NCBI GenBank assembly: GCA_015061765.1
Contig: SUVZ01000073.1
Location: 1 to 12,485, forward strand
Reading direction: 5' to 3'
From: Lentisphaerota bacterium
Lineage (GTDB): Bacteria > Verrucomicrobiota > Kiritimatiellia > RFP12 > UBA1067
Length of the DNA: 12,485 bases
Shown here: positions 1 to 7,250 of the stretch, piece by piece
Numbering within the stretch: the stretch's first letter is position 1
Layout of the letters: each line of letters opens with the position of its first letter
Notes under the pieces: model-generated
Databases searched by the model: none
What the model saw: the letters and a program-made list of their open reading frames with translations, nothing else
Told to the model about the DNA's origin: nothing
Translations under genes and position numbers: made by a program

Positions 1-14
1 CTCTGTGCTTGCGC

Positions 15-238
15 TCAGGATATCCGAAGACACCATCCCCCATCGGTCATACAAGGGCGATTATCGACGAGTCGGCAGTTGACGCATAAGTGAATGCCCA
101 TTTTCGTCGGTCATACAGGGAAGATTGCCGAAGAATCGGAGCTTAATAGTAGTGCCTGTTTTCTTTGGTTATACAAGGGAGATTGTTGAAGAATCGGAGC
201 TTAATGCATATACTCATCGGTTGTACAGAGAGGATTGT
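15..238. repeat. Degenerate direct-repeat array with shrinking period
   Basis: Similar units begin at 41 (CATCGGTCATACAAGGG), 105 (CGTCGGTCATACAGGG), 163 (CTTTGGTTATACAAGGG) and 215 (CATCGGTTGTACAGAG), so the spacings are 64, 58 and 52 bases. Units 2 and 3 share an exact 18-base stretch, GAAGAATCGGAGCTTAAT, at 130-147 and 188-205. A partial copy may precede them at about 15-31 (CAGGATATCCGAAGAC). Each of the first three units can form a small hairpin at the same place: CGAC/GTCG at 65-74, CCGA/TCGG at 128-139, and TTGA/TCGG with wobble pairs at 186-197. The units fall in different reading frames, so they do not code for one continuous peptide repeat. Function is unknown. The array may continue to the left of the window. 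Confidence 0.6.
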
Positions 239-563
239 CGCAGAGAAACGGGTTCTTGACGCTGTTGCACGCTCTATGGATCAGGAGATGGTCATATTGA
301 ATCAACTTATGCTCAAATCGTCGGGTGTGGAGATATTGCGAGGTCCGTTGGTTCTTGTAAAAGCCGATGTTGTCGGTACTCCAGAGCCGGAGTTGATTTC
401 GCAGAAGAGCATTTATGGAAGCGATCCCAAACTCCGGTTGGAGCCGATATCGGCTCCTGGAGTGTGGGGGGCGTGGAATCTGATCATCGGGGAAGAGAAT
501 CCGCGCTGCATTCCTGTCTGCGATTTTATTTCAGCTGGCGACGAACTCAAAAATCAGGGGTAG
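204..563 (+). CDS. Unrecognised 119-aa protein, possibly a gene remnant
   Basis: The frame is open from a TTG at 165, but that start lies inside the repeat array. The first ATG, at 204, gives 119 residues beginning MHILIGCTERIVAEKRVLDA and has no convincing ribosome binding site. I recognise no family. The first half has hydrophobic/charged spacing compatible with a helix. The second half is rich in Pro and Gly (VVGTPEPELISQKSIYGSD, then PISAPGVWGAWNLIIGEENP) with two Cys near PRCIPVCDFI, which looks more like a folded beta-rich protein than chance coding. No signal peptide or membrane segment is seen. It could be a small lineage-specific gene, or the C-terminal remnant of a longer gene whose start has been replaced by repeats. 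No neighbour shares an obvious operon with it, because a 300-base gap follows. Confidence 0.35.
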   Translation: MHILIGCTERIVAEKRVLDAVARSMDQEMVILNQLMLKSSGVEILRGPLVLVKADVVGTPEPELISQKSIYGSDPKLRLEPISAPGVWGAWNLIIGEENPRCIPVCDFISAGDELKNQG

Positions 564-711
564 TGTTTCAGCTTGTGGTTTTGAATAAGCGGTGATTTGT
601 TCTTGAAATTGCGTCGTATGCAGATTTGTATGAAAAAAAAAAGTAGTTTCGTGGATGTCATCTTCATGTGTATATAGGTTTGTTGTCAGACTATACCCTC
701 TAAATCTCAGC

Positions 712-734
712 GCTCTTCGTGGTTCCACGTGAGC
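712..734. other. Imperfect hairpin in the 564-862 gap
   Basis: GCTC at 712-715 pairs with GAGC at 731-734, and CGTGG at 718-722 pairs with CCACG at 725-729, giving a stem with small internal mismatches. No T-run follows directly, so it is not a clear intrinsic terminator. It sits about 85 bases upstream of the ettA -10 box and could be a terminator for the upstream ORF or a protein-binding site. The rest of the 564-862 gap shows only a short A-run at 631-640 and the ettA promoter. Confidence 0.3.
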
Positions 735-816
735 ATCCCACTGTCTAATTCGGTTTTCCCTTGTTCCTCCTTTCATATTCGTACGGTCGCTTTCGTCAGC
801 ATTTATCCGTAAAGTG

Positions 817-825
817 TGGTACAAT
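817..825 (+). promoter_or_regulatory. Extended -10 promoter of ettA
   Basis: TGG followed by TACAAT (820-825) forms an extended -10 element; there is no good -35 at 17 bases. Transcription would start near 832, leaving about 30 bases of leader before the AAGGA ribosome binding site at 853-857. The same string, TGGTACAATT, occurs upstream of gnd. Confidence 0.5.
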
Positions 826-862
826 TCTCCGCAAATAAACGAACGACAAAAGAAGGAATGAC

Positions 863-2467
863 ATGGCGGGTGAATATCAGTTCAGTCTCATAGATGTAAC
901 AAAGCAGGCGGGTACGAAAACCATCCTGCAGGATGTCAATCTCAGTTTTTTCTACGGTGCGCACATCGGCGTAATTGGCGGCAATGGAGCTGGAAAATCC
1001 ACTCTTCTCAAGATTCTTGCAGGAATCGACACCGAGCTTATGGGTACGGTGCAGGTTGCGAAAGGTACCAAGGTTGGATATCTTCCGCAGGAGCCGGAAC
1101 TTGATGAGACAAAAACCGTAGCCGAGGTCGTGGCAGAAGGTGTTGCGGACGCGAAGGCGATGATTGAGCGCTACGAGGACCTCTGCTGCGAACTTGACGA
1201 TCCCAAGGCGGCTGCCGAAATGGAACGACTTCAGGAGATCATTGACGCCAAGGACTACTGGAACATAGATAACCTCGTTGACCGGGCGATGGCGGATATG
1301 GGATGTCCCCAAGGCGACACACCGGTGAACGTTCTCTCCGGAGGCGAGCGCCGCCGCGTGGCGATATGCCGGCTCCTGCTCACCAATCCTGATGTTCTCC
1401 TTCTCGATGAACCCACCAACCACCTTGACGCAGAAACGACGTTTCGTTTAGAGGCCTACCTCAAGGAGTTCAAGGGAACGCTCATTGTCGTCACTCACGA
1501 TCGCTACTTCCTTTCGGATGTAACCGATTGGATTCTTGAGCTCGACCATGGCATCTGCTATCCGTACAAGGGGAACTACGAAGAGTGGCTCAAGCAGAAG
1601 CAGGCCATGCTCGAGCGCGAGGCGAAGGCAGAGAACAGTCGCCGCAAGCTTCTTGAGAACGAACTAAAGTGGATTCAAACCAATCCGTCCGGACGCCACT
1701 CCAAGGCCCAGGCCCGTGTCAAGCGCTACGAGGAACTGCAGAAACAGCAGGTCAGCGCACGTGAGGACGATCTGGTCATACGCATCCCGCCGGGGCCGCG
1801 TCTCGGCGACCTGGTGGTGAAGGCCGAACATGTGAAGATGGGATTCGGCGACAGAATCCTCTACGATGATCTCTCGTTTGATCTTCCGCGTGGCGGAATC
1901 GTGGGCGTCATTGGTGCTAACGGTGCCGGCAAGACCACACTGTTCAAGATGCTGACCGGTGAACTCCAGCCGCTTTCCGGTACACTGCGCATCGGTGACA
2001 CGGTAAAGCTCTCATATGTGGACCAGCTTCGCGGTGAACTTAATCCTAATCGTACCGTGTATGAGGAGATCACCGGCGGCGGCGAATTTGTTCGTTTGGC
2101 GGGCGAAACCATGATGAATGGACGCGCATACTGTTCACGCTTCAACTTCCGCGGCCCAGAGCAGCAGAAGAAGGTGGGCGTTCTTTCCGGCGGCGAACGC
2201 AACCGTGTGCATCTCGCAAAGCTTCTCACGAGCGGTGGCAATCTGCTTCTTCTCGATGAACCCACCAACGATCTCGACGTCGCAACGCTGCGTTCACTGG
2301 AGGAAGGACTTCAGGAATTTGGCGGCTGTGTGATGGTCGTGTCGCACGACCGCTGGTTTCTGGACCGTATCGCCACGCATATACTTGCGTTCGAGGGAAG
2401 GGGCCGGACGACATGGTTTGAAGGAGGTTTCTCCGACTACCACGAGATGAAGGAAAAGCGCCGCTGA
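863..2467 (+). CDS. ettA: EttA, energy-dependent translational throttle ATPase (ABC-F)
   Basis: This is a soluble ABC-F protein of 534 residues; E. coli EttA is about 555. In characterised members it binds the ribosomal E site and gates the first peptide bond according to the ADP/ATP ratio. Two ABC cassettes are intact. The first has Walker A GGNGAGKST (39-47), signature LSGGERRR (158-165), Walker B with DEPTNHLD (182-189) and switch His in THD (211-213). The second has GANGAGKTT (351-359), LSGGERNR (441-448), LLLLDEPTNDLD (461-472) and SHD (494-496). Between them lies the charged helical linker, about residues 242-295, with the motif NPSGRHSKAQARVKRYEEL that is typical of EttA and marks the tRNA-contacting region. 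The ATG at 863 has AAGGA five bases upstream. There are no membrane domains, so this is not a transporter. The other ABC-F branches (Uup, YheS) are less likely because of the linker and the high overall similarity to EttA. Confidence 0.95.
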   Translation: MAGEYQFSLIDVTKQAGTKTILQDVNLSFFYGAHIGVIGGNGAGKSTLLKILAGIDTELMGTVQVAKGTKVGYLPQEPELDETKTVAEVVAEGVADAKAMIERYEDLCCELDDPKAAAEMERLQEIIDAKDYWNIDNLVDRAMADMGCPQGDTPVNVLSGGERRRVAICRLLLTNPDVLLLDEPTNHLDAETTFRLEAYLKEFKGTLIVVTHDRYFLSDVTDWILELDHGICYPYKGNYEEWLKQKQAMLEREAKAENSRRKLLENELKWIQTNPSGRHSKAQARVKRYEELQKQQVSAREDDLVIRIPPGPRLGDLVVKAEHVKMGFGDRILYDDLSFDLPRGGIVGVIGANGAGKTTLFKMLTGELQPLSGTLRIGDTVKLSYVDQLRGELNPNRTVYEEITGGGEFVRLAGETMMNGRAYCSRFNFRGPEQQKKVGVLSGGERNRVHLAKLLTSGGNLLLLDEPTNDLDVATLRSLEEGLQEFGGCVMVVSHDRWFLDRIATHILAFEGRGRTTWFEGGFSDYHEMKEKRR

Positions 2468-2486
2468 GCGCGCTGGAGAACTGCTG

Positions 2487-2963
2487 ATGCGTCTGCCCGT
2501 CCATATTTGGATCAGGGAGGAGAACGCCAGTCCCGATGAAATCGCGGGATATTTTATTGAACTTGCGCGAAGACTCGACGGTCATCCGCAGAAGATGCGG
2601 CTTTCCGTCGAGTCGACTGTTCCAGTAACTTTGGATTTTGATCCCAAGGACGGAGATCCAGTCATCTCAGTGGACGGCAATGCGCGAAAGTTCGACATTC
2701 GCCGTAGATGGCTTCCGGAGCATCCTGTTCCATTGGAATTTGGGCATTGTCCGGTTGTCCTTCTGATTGATCCGATAGACGGCAACAGGTTCCGTGTCTT
2801 TTCTTCTTCCAGAATGCACTTGCCGCGATGCATATATGCGCTTCTCGCAGTCTGCGCCACATTAGCCGTCGTAACGCTTCATCCGGCTGCTGTTGCGGCG
2901 ACGTTACTTATAGTCGTGCTCTTGACTCTGATGGCTAAATCGCGTATGCCACGTGGGCATTAG
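2487..2963 (+). CDS. Unknown small membrane protein downstream of ettA
   Basis: This protein of 158 residues has no family I recognise. The first ~112 residues are soluble, with a mixed alpha/beta look: an amphipathic segment DEIAGYFIELARRLDGHP (17-34), then alternating strands such as PVTLDFDP, PVVLLIDP and NRFRVFSSS. Residues 115-150 form two closely spaced hydrophobic segments (about 115-131 and 133-150), and a short basic tail KSRMPRGH follows. The topology suggests a cytoplasmic domain anchored by a C-terminal hairpin. The ATG has GGAG about eight bases upstream. It starts 19 bases after the ettA stop, so the two are probably co-transcribed. It ends before the hairpin/T-run at 3000-3047. 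A role linked to EttA is suggested only by position. Confidence 0.65.
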   Translation: MRLPVHIWIREENASPDEIAGYFIELARRLDGHPQKMRLSVESTVPVTLDFDPKDGDPVISVDGNARKFDIRRRWLPEHPVPLEFGHCPVVLLIDPIDGNRFRVFSSSRMHLPRCIYALLAVCATLAVVTLHPAAVAATLLIVVLLTLMAKSRMPRGH

Positions 2964-2999
2964 CACTTGGGAGGTGTGGGGCCTGTATCGGTGCATGCG

Positions 3000-3047
3000 C
3001 ATGGATTGGCGGTAGACCGGAATCGTATCCATGAACAGGTCTTTTTT
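3000..3047 (+). terminator. Probable terminator after the ettA unit
   Basis: CATGGAT (3000-3006) pairs with ATCCATG (3027-3033), with an inner CGGT/ACCG pairing (3010-3019). A run of six T follows at 3042-3047, eight bases after the stem. The spacing between stem and T-run is longer than ideal, so efficiency is uncertain. Its position just after the small membrane protein and before the next promoter fits a transcription boundary. Confidence 0.4.
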
Positions 3048-3084
3048 CTGTAACGTAGCATTTTTTCGCTGTCGCATTTTCGCT

Positions 3085-3112
3085 TTTACTTGACGGTGTG
3101 ATGTGATATACT
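3085..3112 (+). promoter_or_regulatory. Putative promoter of the potB-led gene run
   Basis: TATACT (3107-3112) is a plausible -10. The TTGACG at 3090-3095 lies only 11 bases away, too close for a standard -35; TTTACT (3085-3090) at 16 bases fits better. A start site about seven bases after the -10 would fall at 3119-3121, next to the TTG start codon at 3122. Confidence 0.35.
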
Positions 3113-3121
3113 TCGCCCGTT

Positions 3122-4030
3122 TTGAAAGAGACGAAGAAAAGAAATTGGACCGAGGTTCTGACCACCGTGCCATCGTTTGTGTGGCTGACGGTCTTTTTTG
3201 TAATTCCGACGCTCATTGTGTTCGGCATTGCCTTTCATGCCCCTAGCGCCGATGGAGGCATTGCGTCTGGCGTTACGATGGAAACGTGGCGTTCCATATC
3301 GAACCCGAATTATCCGTCGATAGTCTGGCGTACGATATGGATATCCGCGGTCACGACGCTCATCTGCATTCTGCTGTCGCTGCCTTGCGCATATGCGATT
3401 GCCCGCATGACGGTCAAGTGGCGTGCCGTGATCGCAGGGTTGATAATGTTGCCGTTCTGGACGAGCTTCATTGTGCGCGTGTTCGCCTGGCGTACGCTTC
3501 TGAGCCCCGAAGGGTTTCTGCAGAGGTTTCTGGTAGCCGTGGGCGTGGTGCCTGCTGACGCGATACTCAATTACAACTCAGGGGCCATTCTTGTGGTGTC
3601 GGTCTACTCCTTCCTGCCGTTTGCGATAATGCCGATATACACGGCGGCGGAGAAGTTCGATTTCTCGCTTCTTGAGGCTGCTCGCGATCTGGGGGCGCGC
3701 AGTTTCTTTGCGTTCCGCAAGATATTCCTTCCTGGAGTTAAGCGCGGCGTCATATCGGCGATACTGATGGTGTTCATTCCTGCGATCGGTTCATATGTGA
3801 TTCCGGATCTTGTCGGCGGACAGAATTCCGAACTGATAGGCAACAAGATATATCAGCGCACTTTCCCCGACCGCAACCTTCCGCACGCCTCGGCACTGGC
3901 TACGATCACCGGTTTTTCGGTGCTTGTGCCGCTTGCATGCGTGGCATGGTGGATGAAGCGCCAGGACGACCGGGAAGAGAAGCGTCTCGCCGCCGCGACA
4001 GAGCGTAAGCTCAGGGGAGGTGCAGCGTGA
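3122..4030 (+). CDS. potB: PotB-like ABC transporter permease
   Basis: This is an inner-membrane permease subunit of a spermidine/putrescine-type importer, 302 residues. About six transmembrane segments are visible, the first at residues 17-37. The cytoplasmic coupling loop carries the EAA motif at 185-204 (EAARDLGARSFFAFRKIFLP), which docks on the ATPase. The stretch IPAIGSYVIPDLVGG (219-233) is characteristic of PotB-like proteins. The predicted start is TTG with no Shine-Dalgarno sequence; the basic stretch KETKKRN before the first helix supports it. A GTG at 3167 is the alternative but would remove that positive-inside flank. The TGA stop overlaps the GTG start of the next gene. No ATPase (PotA) or binding protein (PotD) is encoded here, so partners must lie elsewhere. 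The substrate could instead be an aminophosphonate or another small cation handled by this family. Confidence 0.85.
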   Translation: MKETKKRNWTEVLTTVPSFVWLTVFFVIPTLIVFGIAFHAPSADGGIASGVTMETWRSISNPNYPSIVWRTIWISAVTTLICILLSLPCAYAIARMTVKWRAVIAGLIMLPFWTSFIVRVFAWRTLLSPEGFLQRFLVAVGVVPADAILNYNSGAILVVSVYSFLPFAIMPIYTAAEKFDFSLLEAARDLGARSFFAFRKIFLPGVKRGVISAILMVFIPAIGSYVIPDLVGGQNSELIGNKIYQRTFPDRNLPHASALATITGFSVLVPLACVAWWMKRQDDREEKRLAAATERKLRGGAA

Positions 4031-4830
4031 AGCACAGCAAATTCTGCGCAATAGTGCTTACCCTCGTGCTGGTGTTTCTATATCTGCCGGTTGCAGTGCT
4101 CATTGCAAACTCGTTCAACATGTCCAAGTATGGCGGCGAATGGGGCGGATTCACGTTCAAGTGGTATGCGGCGCTCTTTTCGCCGTCGAACCGTGAAATA
4201 TGGATGGCGTTTGAAAGGTCTCTGATAATCGCCGCCACTGCGACAGTCGCGTCGTGCGTCCTCGGCACGACGGCGGCGATTGCGCTCCACAGGTGGAAGG
4301 GGCGGCTCCAGACCGCCCACTATGGGCTCATATACACTCCGTTGGTGATGCCGGAGATCCTGATGGGCATTTCGCTGCTCATGATGTTCACGGCCATTGG
4401 CATTGGCTGCGGGATGTTCACGATATTCGTCGCGCATGTAACGTTCTGCGTTTCATATGTGACTATGACGGTGCTGGCCCGTCTTCAGGACTTTGATGAC
4501 CGCGTGATCGAGGCGGCGTACGATCTTGGTGCGTCCCCCTGGTACGCCTTCTTCAAGGTGACGCTTCCGATACTCCTGCCCGGGATCATAGCCGGCGGTC
4601 TTCTCGCGTTCACGCTATCCATAGACGATTTTGTCATCACGTTTTTTGTTACGGGGCCTGGTGCGGATACGCTGCCCTTGAAGATATATTCTATGATAAA
4701 ACACTCTCGCCAGATGCCTGTAATCAATTCTCTTTCGACTCTAATGCTGGTGTTCACGTGTGTGCTGGTTGCCGCGTCAAGGTTTGTTTCGAACCGCAGG
4801 CAGCGCCGTGTCGCCGGCGTTCGCAAGTAA
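4027..4830 (+). CDS. potC: PotC-like ABC transporter permease
   Basis: This second permease subunit, 267 residues, presumably forms a heterodimer with the preceding protein. About six transmembrane helices are present, starting with residues 7-29. The EAA loop lies at 162-181 (EAAYDLGASPWYAFFKVTLP). The downstream stretch GGLLAFTLSIDDFVITFFVTG (190-210) is a hallmark of PotC-type permeases. The GTG start overlaps the potB stop as GTGA and has a strong AGGGGAGG binding site at 4013-4020, six bases away, indicating translational coupling. Length and motifs match the family. A basic C-terminal tail (SNRRQRRVAGVRK) is cytoplasmic by the positive-inside rule. The next gene starts 21 bases later. 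Polyamine import is the default reading, but nothing in the permease alone fixes the substrate. Confidence 0.87.
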   Translation: MKHSKFCAIVLTLVLVFLYLPVAVLIANSFNMSKYGGEWGGFTFKWYAALFSPSNREIWMAFERSLIIAATATVASCVLGTTAAIALHRWKGRLQTAHYGLIYTPLVMPEILMGISLLMMFTAIGIGCGMFTIFVAHVTFCVSYVTMTVLARLQDFDDRVIEAAYDLGASPWYAFFKVTLPILLPGIIAGGLLAFTLSIDDFVITFFVTGPGADTLPLKIYSMIKHSRQMPVINSLSTLMLVFTCVLVAASRFVSNRRQRRVAGVRK

Positions 4831-4851
4831 ACAGAAAGGAACAGTACTGTA

Positions 4852-6123
4852 ATGGACTCTGATGCCGGAAAGAAATTTGCGTCTGCGCAGTGGCACTTCA
4901 TAATCGGAAGCATGGTCACCTATGCGTTCTTCTATCTTACGCGCAAGAACCTCTCCATGGCGCAGCCTTACATGCTTGAGGAAGGGGTGATTTCCATGTA
5001 TGCGCTCGGAACTATGCTCACCGTGCATGGCGTGGTGTACGGGCTGAGCCGGTTCGTGAACGGATTCTGGGCGGACAGGCTGAACGGACGCATATTCATG
5101 GGCGTGGGGCTGCTCCTCTCCGCATTGATGAATTTTTGCTTTGGGTGCACGACCCTGTCGATACTGTTTGCCGTATTCTGGGTGGTGAACGGATGGACGC
5201 AGGGAATGGGCTTTCCCCCTTGCGCCAAGATGCTTACGCACTGGATCCATCCGCGTGAACTGGCGACGAAGATGTCGATCTGGAATACATCTCACAGTTT
5301 CGGCGCGGTCATGGCGCTTGGTCTCTGCTCCGCTCTGTTTGCGTTTGGCTTGGGTTGGCGCTGGTGTTTCTGGGTGCCGGCCATTCTGGCTGGAGCGATT
5401 GCAGTATTTTGCTTCTTTTGCGTAAAGGAGTCTCCGCGTGAGGCGGGTCTTCCAGAGCTTGAGATCGAAAATGCGACGAGTGACGCGAACGCCTCTTCGC
5501 TGACGACCCGCGACCGCATGAGGCTCGTATTCGGCAACAAGGTGATCTGGTGCATTGCCATCGCGAATTTCTTTGTGTACATCGTGCGCTTTGGCTTTCT
5601 AGACTGGGGTCCGACCTTCCTGAAGCAGTACAAGGGCATCCCGGTCTCCAAGGGTGGACTGATGATCATTGCATTTGAAATGGCGGCGATTGTCGGCACT
5701 ATCTTTGCCGGATGGGTCACGGACAGGGTGTTCAAGGGGCGCGGAGTGCGCACGTGCGCATTCTGCATGCTTTTCGCGGCATTCTTTTCGTTTGGTTTCT
5801 GGTATCTGCCTTCCGGTGCGCCCATGTGGCAGGCGACGCTCCTATTGATGGGGGCCGGCTTCTGCATCTATGGTCCACAGGCGCTTATCGGAATCGTGGC
5901 GGCGAATCAGGCCACAAAGGAGGCAGCCGCGATGGCGAACGGTTTCACCGGAATCATGGGATACGCTTCAACGCTCGTTTCCGGTTTGGGTGTCGCCTTC
6001 ATCAAGACCCACTATGGTTGGGGGGTAACACTCTGCTCATTTGCGGTTTTCGCCATTGTCGGCATGGGGCTGTTCCTCTTCGCCTGGACCGCAGACGCCG
6101 ATGGCTACCGCAGGAAACGCTGA
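4852..6123 (+). CDS. MFS transporter, organophosphate:phosphate antiporter (GlpT/UhpC-like) type
   Basis: This is a polytopic inner-membrane carrier of 423 residues with the usual 12-helix MFS layout in two halves, split by a polar loop at about 190-220. Family signs are YAFFYLTRKNLSMA (24-37), the motif-A loop GFWADRLNGR (71-80), and GWTQGMGFPPCAKMLTHW (114-131), which matches the GlpT/UhpT/UhpC branch. The second half repeats a weaker motif A, GWVTDRVFKGRG. Known members exchange glycerol-3-phosphate or hexose phosphates for phosphate, and UhpC acts as a glucose-6-phosphate sensor. Which substrate applies here cannot be decided from the sequence. The ATG start has AAGGA at 4836-4840, 11 bases away. 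It lies between potC and lpxD with gaps of 21 and 31 bases, so it is probably in the same transcript. Confidence 0.85.
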   Translation: MDSDAGKKFASAQWHFIIGSMVTYAFFYLTRKNLSMAQPYMLEEGVISMYALGTMLTVHGVVYGLSRFVNGFWADRLNGRIFMGVGLLLSALMNFCFGCTTLSILFAVFWVVNGWTQGMGFPPCAKMLTHWIHPRELATKMSIWNTSHSFGAVMALGLCSALFAFGLGWRWCFWVPAILAGAIAVFCFFCVKESPREAGLPELEIENATSDANASSLTTRDRMRLVFGNKVIWCIAIANFFVYIVRFGFLDWGPTFLKQYKGIPVSKGGLMIIAFEMAAIVGTIFAGWVTDRVFKGRGVRTCAFCMLFAAFFSFGFWYLPSGAPMWQATLLLMGAGFCIYGPQALIGIVAANQATKEAAAMANGFTGIMGYASTLVSGLGVAFIKTHYGWGVTLCSFAVFAIVGMGLFLFAWTADADGYRRKR

Positions 6124-6154
6124 ACATCTGAATGACATTATATGGAGAATGAGA

Positions 6155-7186
6155 ATGAAAGCATCGGAACTGGCGACGGTACTTGGTGGTGTCCTTGAGG
6201 GCACGGATGTGGATATAGTTGCATGCGGAGGCCTTGAAGAGGCTCGCACCGGAGACTTGAGCTTTTGCAAGGATACCAAGCATACGGCCCTCGTTCAGGC
6301 GACAAAGGCGAGTGCGGTACTTCTTCCTCCCTCATGGGACAAGGGCGCACCGTGTTCAATCATTCGCGTTGAGGATCCCAATCATGCCTGCATGGCGGCG
6401 GCGAAACTTTTTGCGCCTCCGGAACCTGTTCGTGCACCCGGGGTCCACCCGACGGCCATTGTCGATCCATCCGTCAGGCTTGGAGAGGGGGTGCACATCG
6501 GGGCGTACACCATAGTTGAAAAGGGGTGCGTCATAGGTGACGGCGCGGTCATCGAGGCGCAGGTCTGGATCGGCGAGGGATGTTCCGTCGGAGCCCGTAC
6601 GCACATATATCCCCAGGTGACGCTGCGTGAAGGAACGAAAGTCGGCGACGACTGCATATTCCACTGTGGCGTGCGTATTGGAGGGGACGGCTATGGTTTC
6701 AACAACGGTCGTCGAGAGGATGGCAGCATCTACATCGAGAAGATTCCTCAGCTCGGCATTGTTGAGATCGGTGATGGCGTGGAAATCGGCTCCAATACCA
6801 CAATTGACCGTGCCAGGATCGGGCGTACGTACATCGGCCCCATGACGAAGATCGACAACTTGGTTCAGATAGGACACAATGTCAAGGTGAAGGGGTATTC
6901 GGGGCTCATTGCACAGTGTGGGGTCGCCGGTTCCACGGAAATCGGCTATGGGTGTCTCATTTGGGCACAGGCAGGGATATCCGGCCATATCAAGATTGCA
7001 GACGGTGTCCAGGTCGGGCCTCAGGCAGGTGTTCCGCAATCGCTCGACGGCAGTCTCAAGTATGTTATCGGCGCTCCGGCCATGAGCATGAAGGATCTTG
7101 CTGCGATTACGCTTGCACCCAAGATGATAACTAGACTCAAGGCTGAGGTAAAGGCACTTAAGGCCGCACTGGACTCCCGTCTGTGA
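6155..7186 (+). CDS. lpxD: LpxD, UDP-3-O-(3-hydroxyacyl)glucosamine N-acyltransferase
   Basis: This enzyme of lipid A synthesis transfers a 3-hydroxyacyl chain from ACP to the amine of UDP-3-O-acyl-glucosamine in the cytoplasm. It is 343 residues, close to E. coli's 341. An N-terminal uridine-binding domain (about 1-95, with GDLSFCKD at 33-40) is followed by a left-handed beta-helix of hexapeptide repeats from about 98 to 300. The catalytic base is His241 in NLVQIGHNV, and a second conserved His is His278 in ISGHI. The C-terminal helix (310-343) matches the ACP-binding tail. I chose ATG 6155 because GGAG lies seven bases upstream and the protein starts MKASELATVLGG; the frame is open further upstream, to 6041, but that part overlaps the MFS gene in another frame. 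The usual partners bamA, fabZ, lpxA and lpxB are absent, so this is a detached copy. Confidence 0.95.
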   Translation: MKASELATVLGGVLEGTDVDIVACGGLEEARTGDLSFCKDTKHTALVQATKASAVLLPPSWDKGAPCSIIRVEDPNHACMAAAKLFAPPEPVRAPGVHPTAIVDPSVRLGEGVHIGAYTIVEKGCVIGDGAVIEAQVWIGEGCSVGARTHIYPQVTLREGTKVGDDCIFHCGVRIGGDGYGFNNGRREDGSIYIEKIPQLGIVEIGDGVEIGSNTTIDRARIGRTYIGPMTKIDNLVQIGHNVKVKGYSGLIAQCGVAGSTEIGYGCLIWAQAGISGHIKIADGVQVGPQAGVPQSLDGSLKYVIGAPAMSMKDLAAITLAPKMITRLKAEVKALKAALDSRL

Positions 7187-7250
7187 TTTTGACGGATATC
7201 CATGTTGCGTGCCGGGCGTTTCTGCACATCATTTCGTTAAAGGGGTTGCC

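Noticed and set aside
41..238. CRISPR-like array at the left edge
   Set aside because: The units are degenerate along most of their length, the spacing changes from 64 to 52, there are no unique spacers between exact repeats, and no cas genes are present.
863..2467. Drug or antibiotic resistance ABC-F protein
   Set aside because: The linker motif NPSGRHSKAQARVKRYEEL and the overall sequence fit EttA, a housekeeping member, and not the resistance branches.
3090..3095. TTGACG as the -35 of the potB promoter
   Set aside because: It is only 11 bases from the -10 box, too short for normal sigma-70 spacing.
6041..6154. Upstream extension of lpxD to 6041
   Set aside because: It would overlap the end of the MFS gene by about 80 bases. 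The LpxD N-terminus is MKASELA at 6155, with GGAG at the right distance.
7209..7250. GTG at 7209 as the start of the exported hydrolase
   Set aside because: It would put 14 extra residues before the Tat signal; ATG 7251 has a good ribosome binding site and a proper signal peptide.
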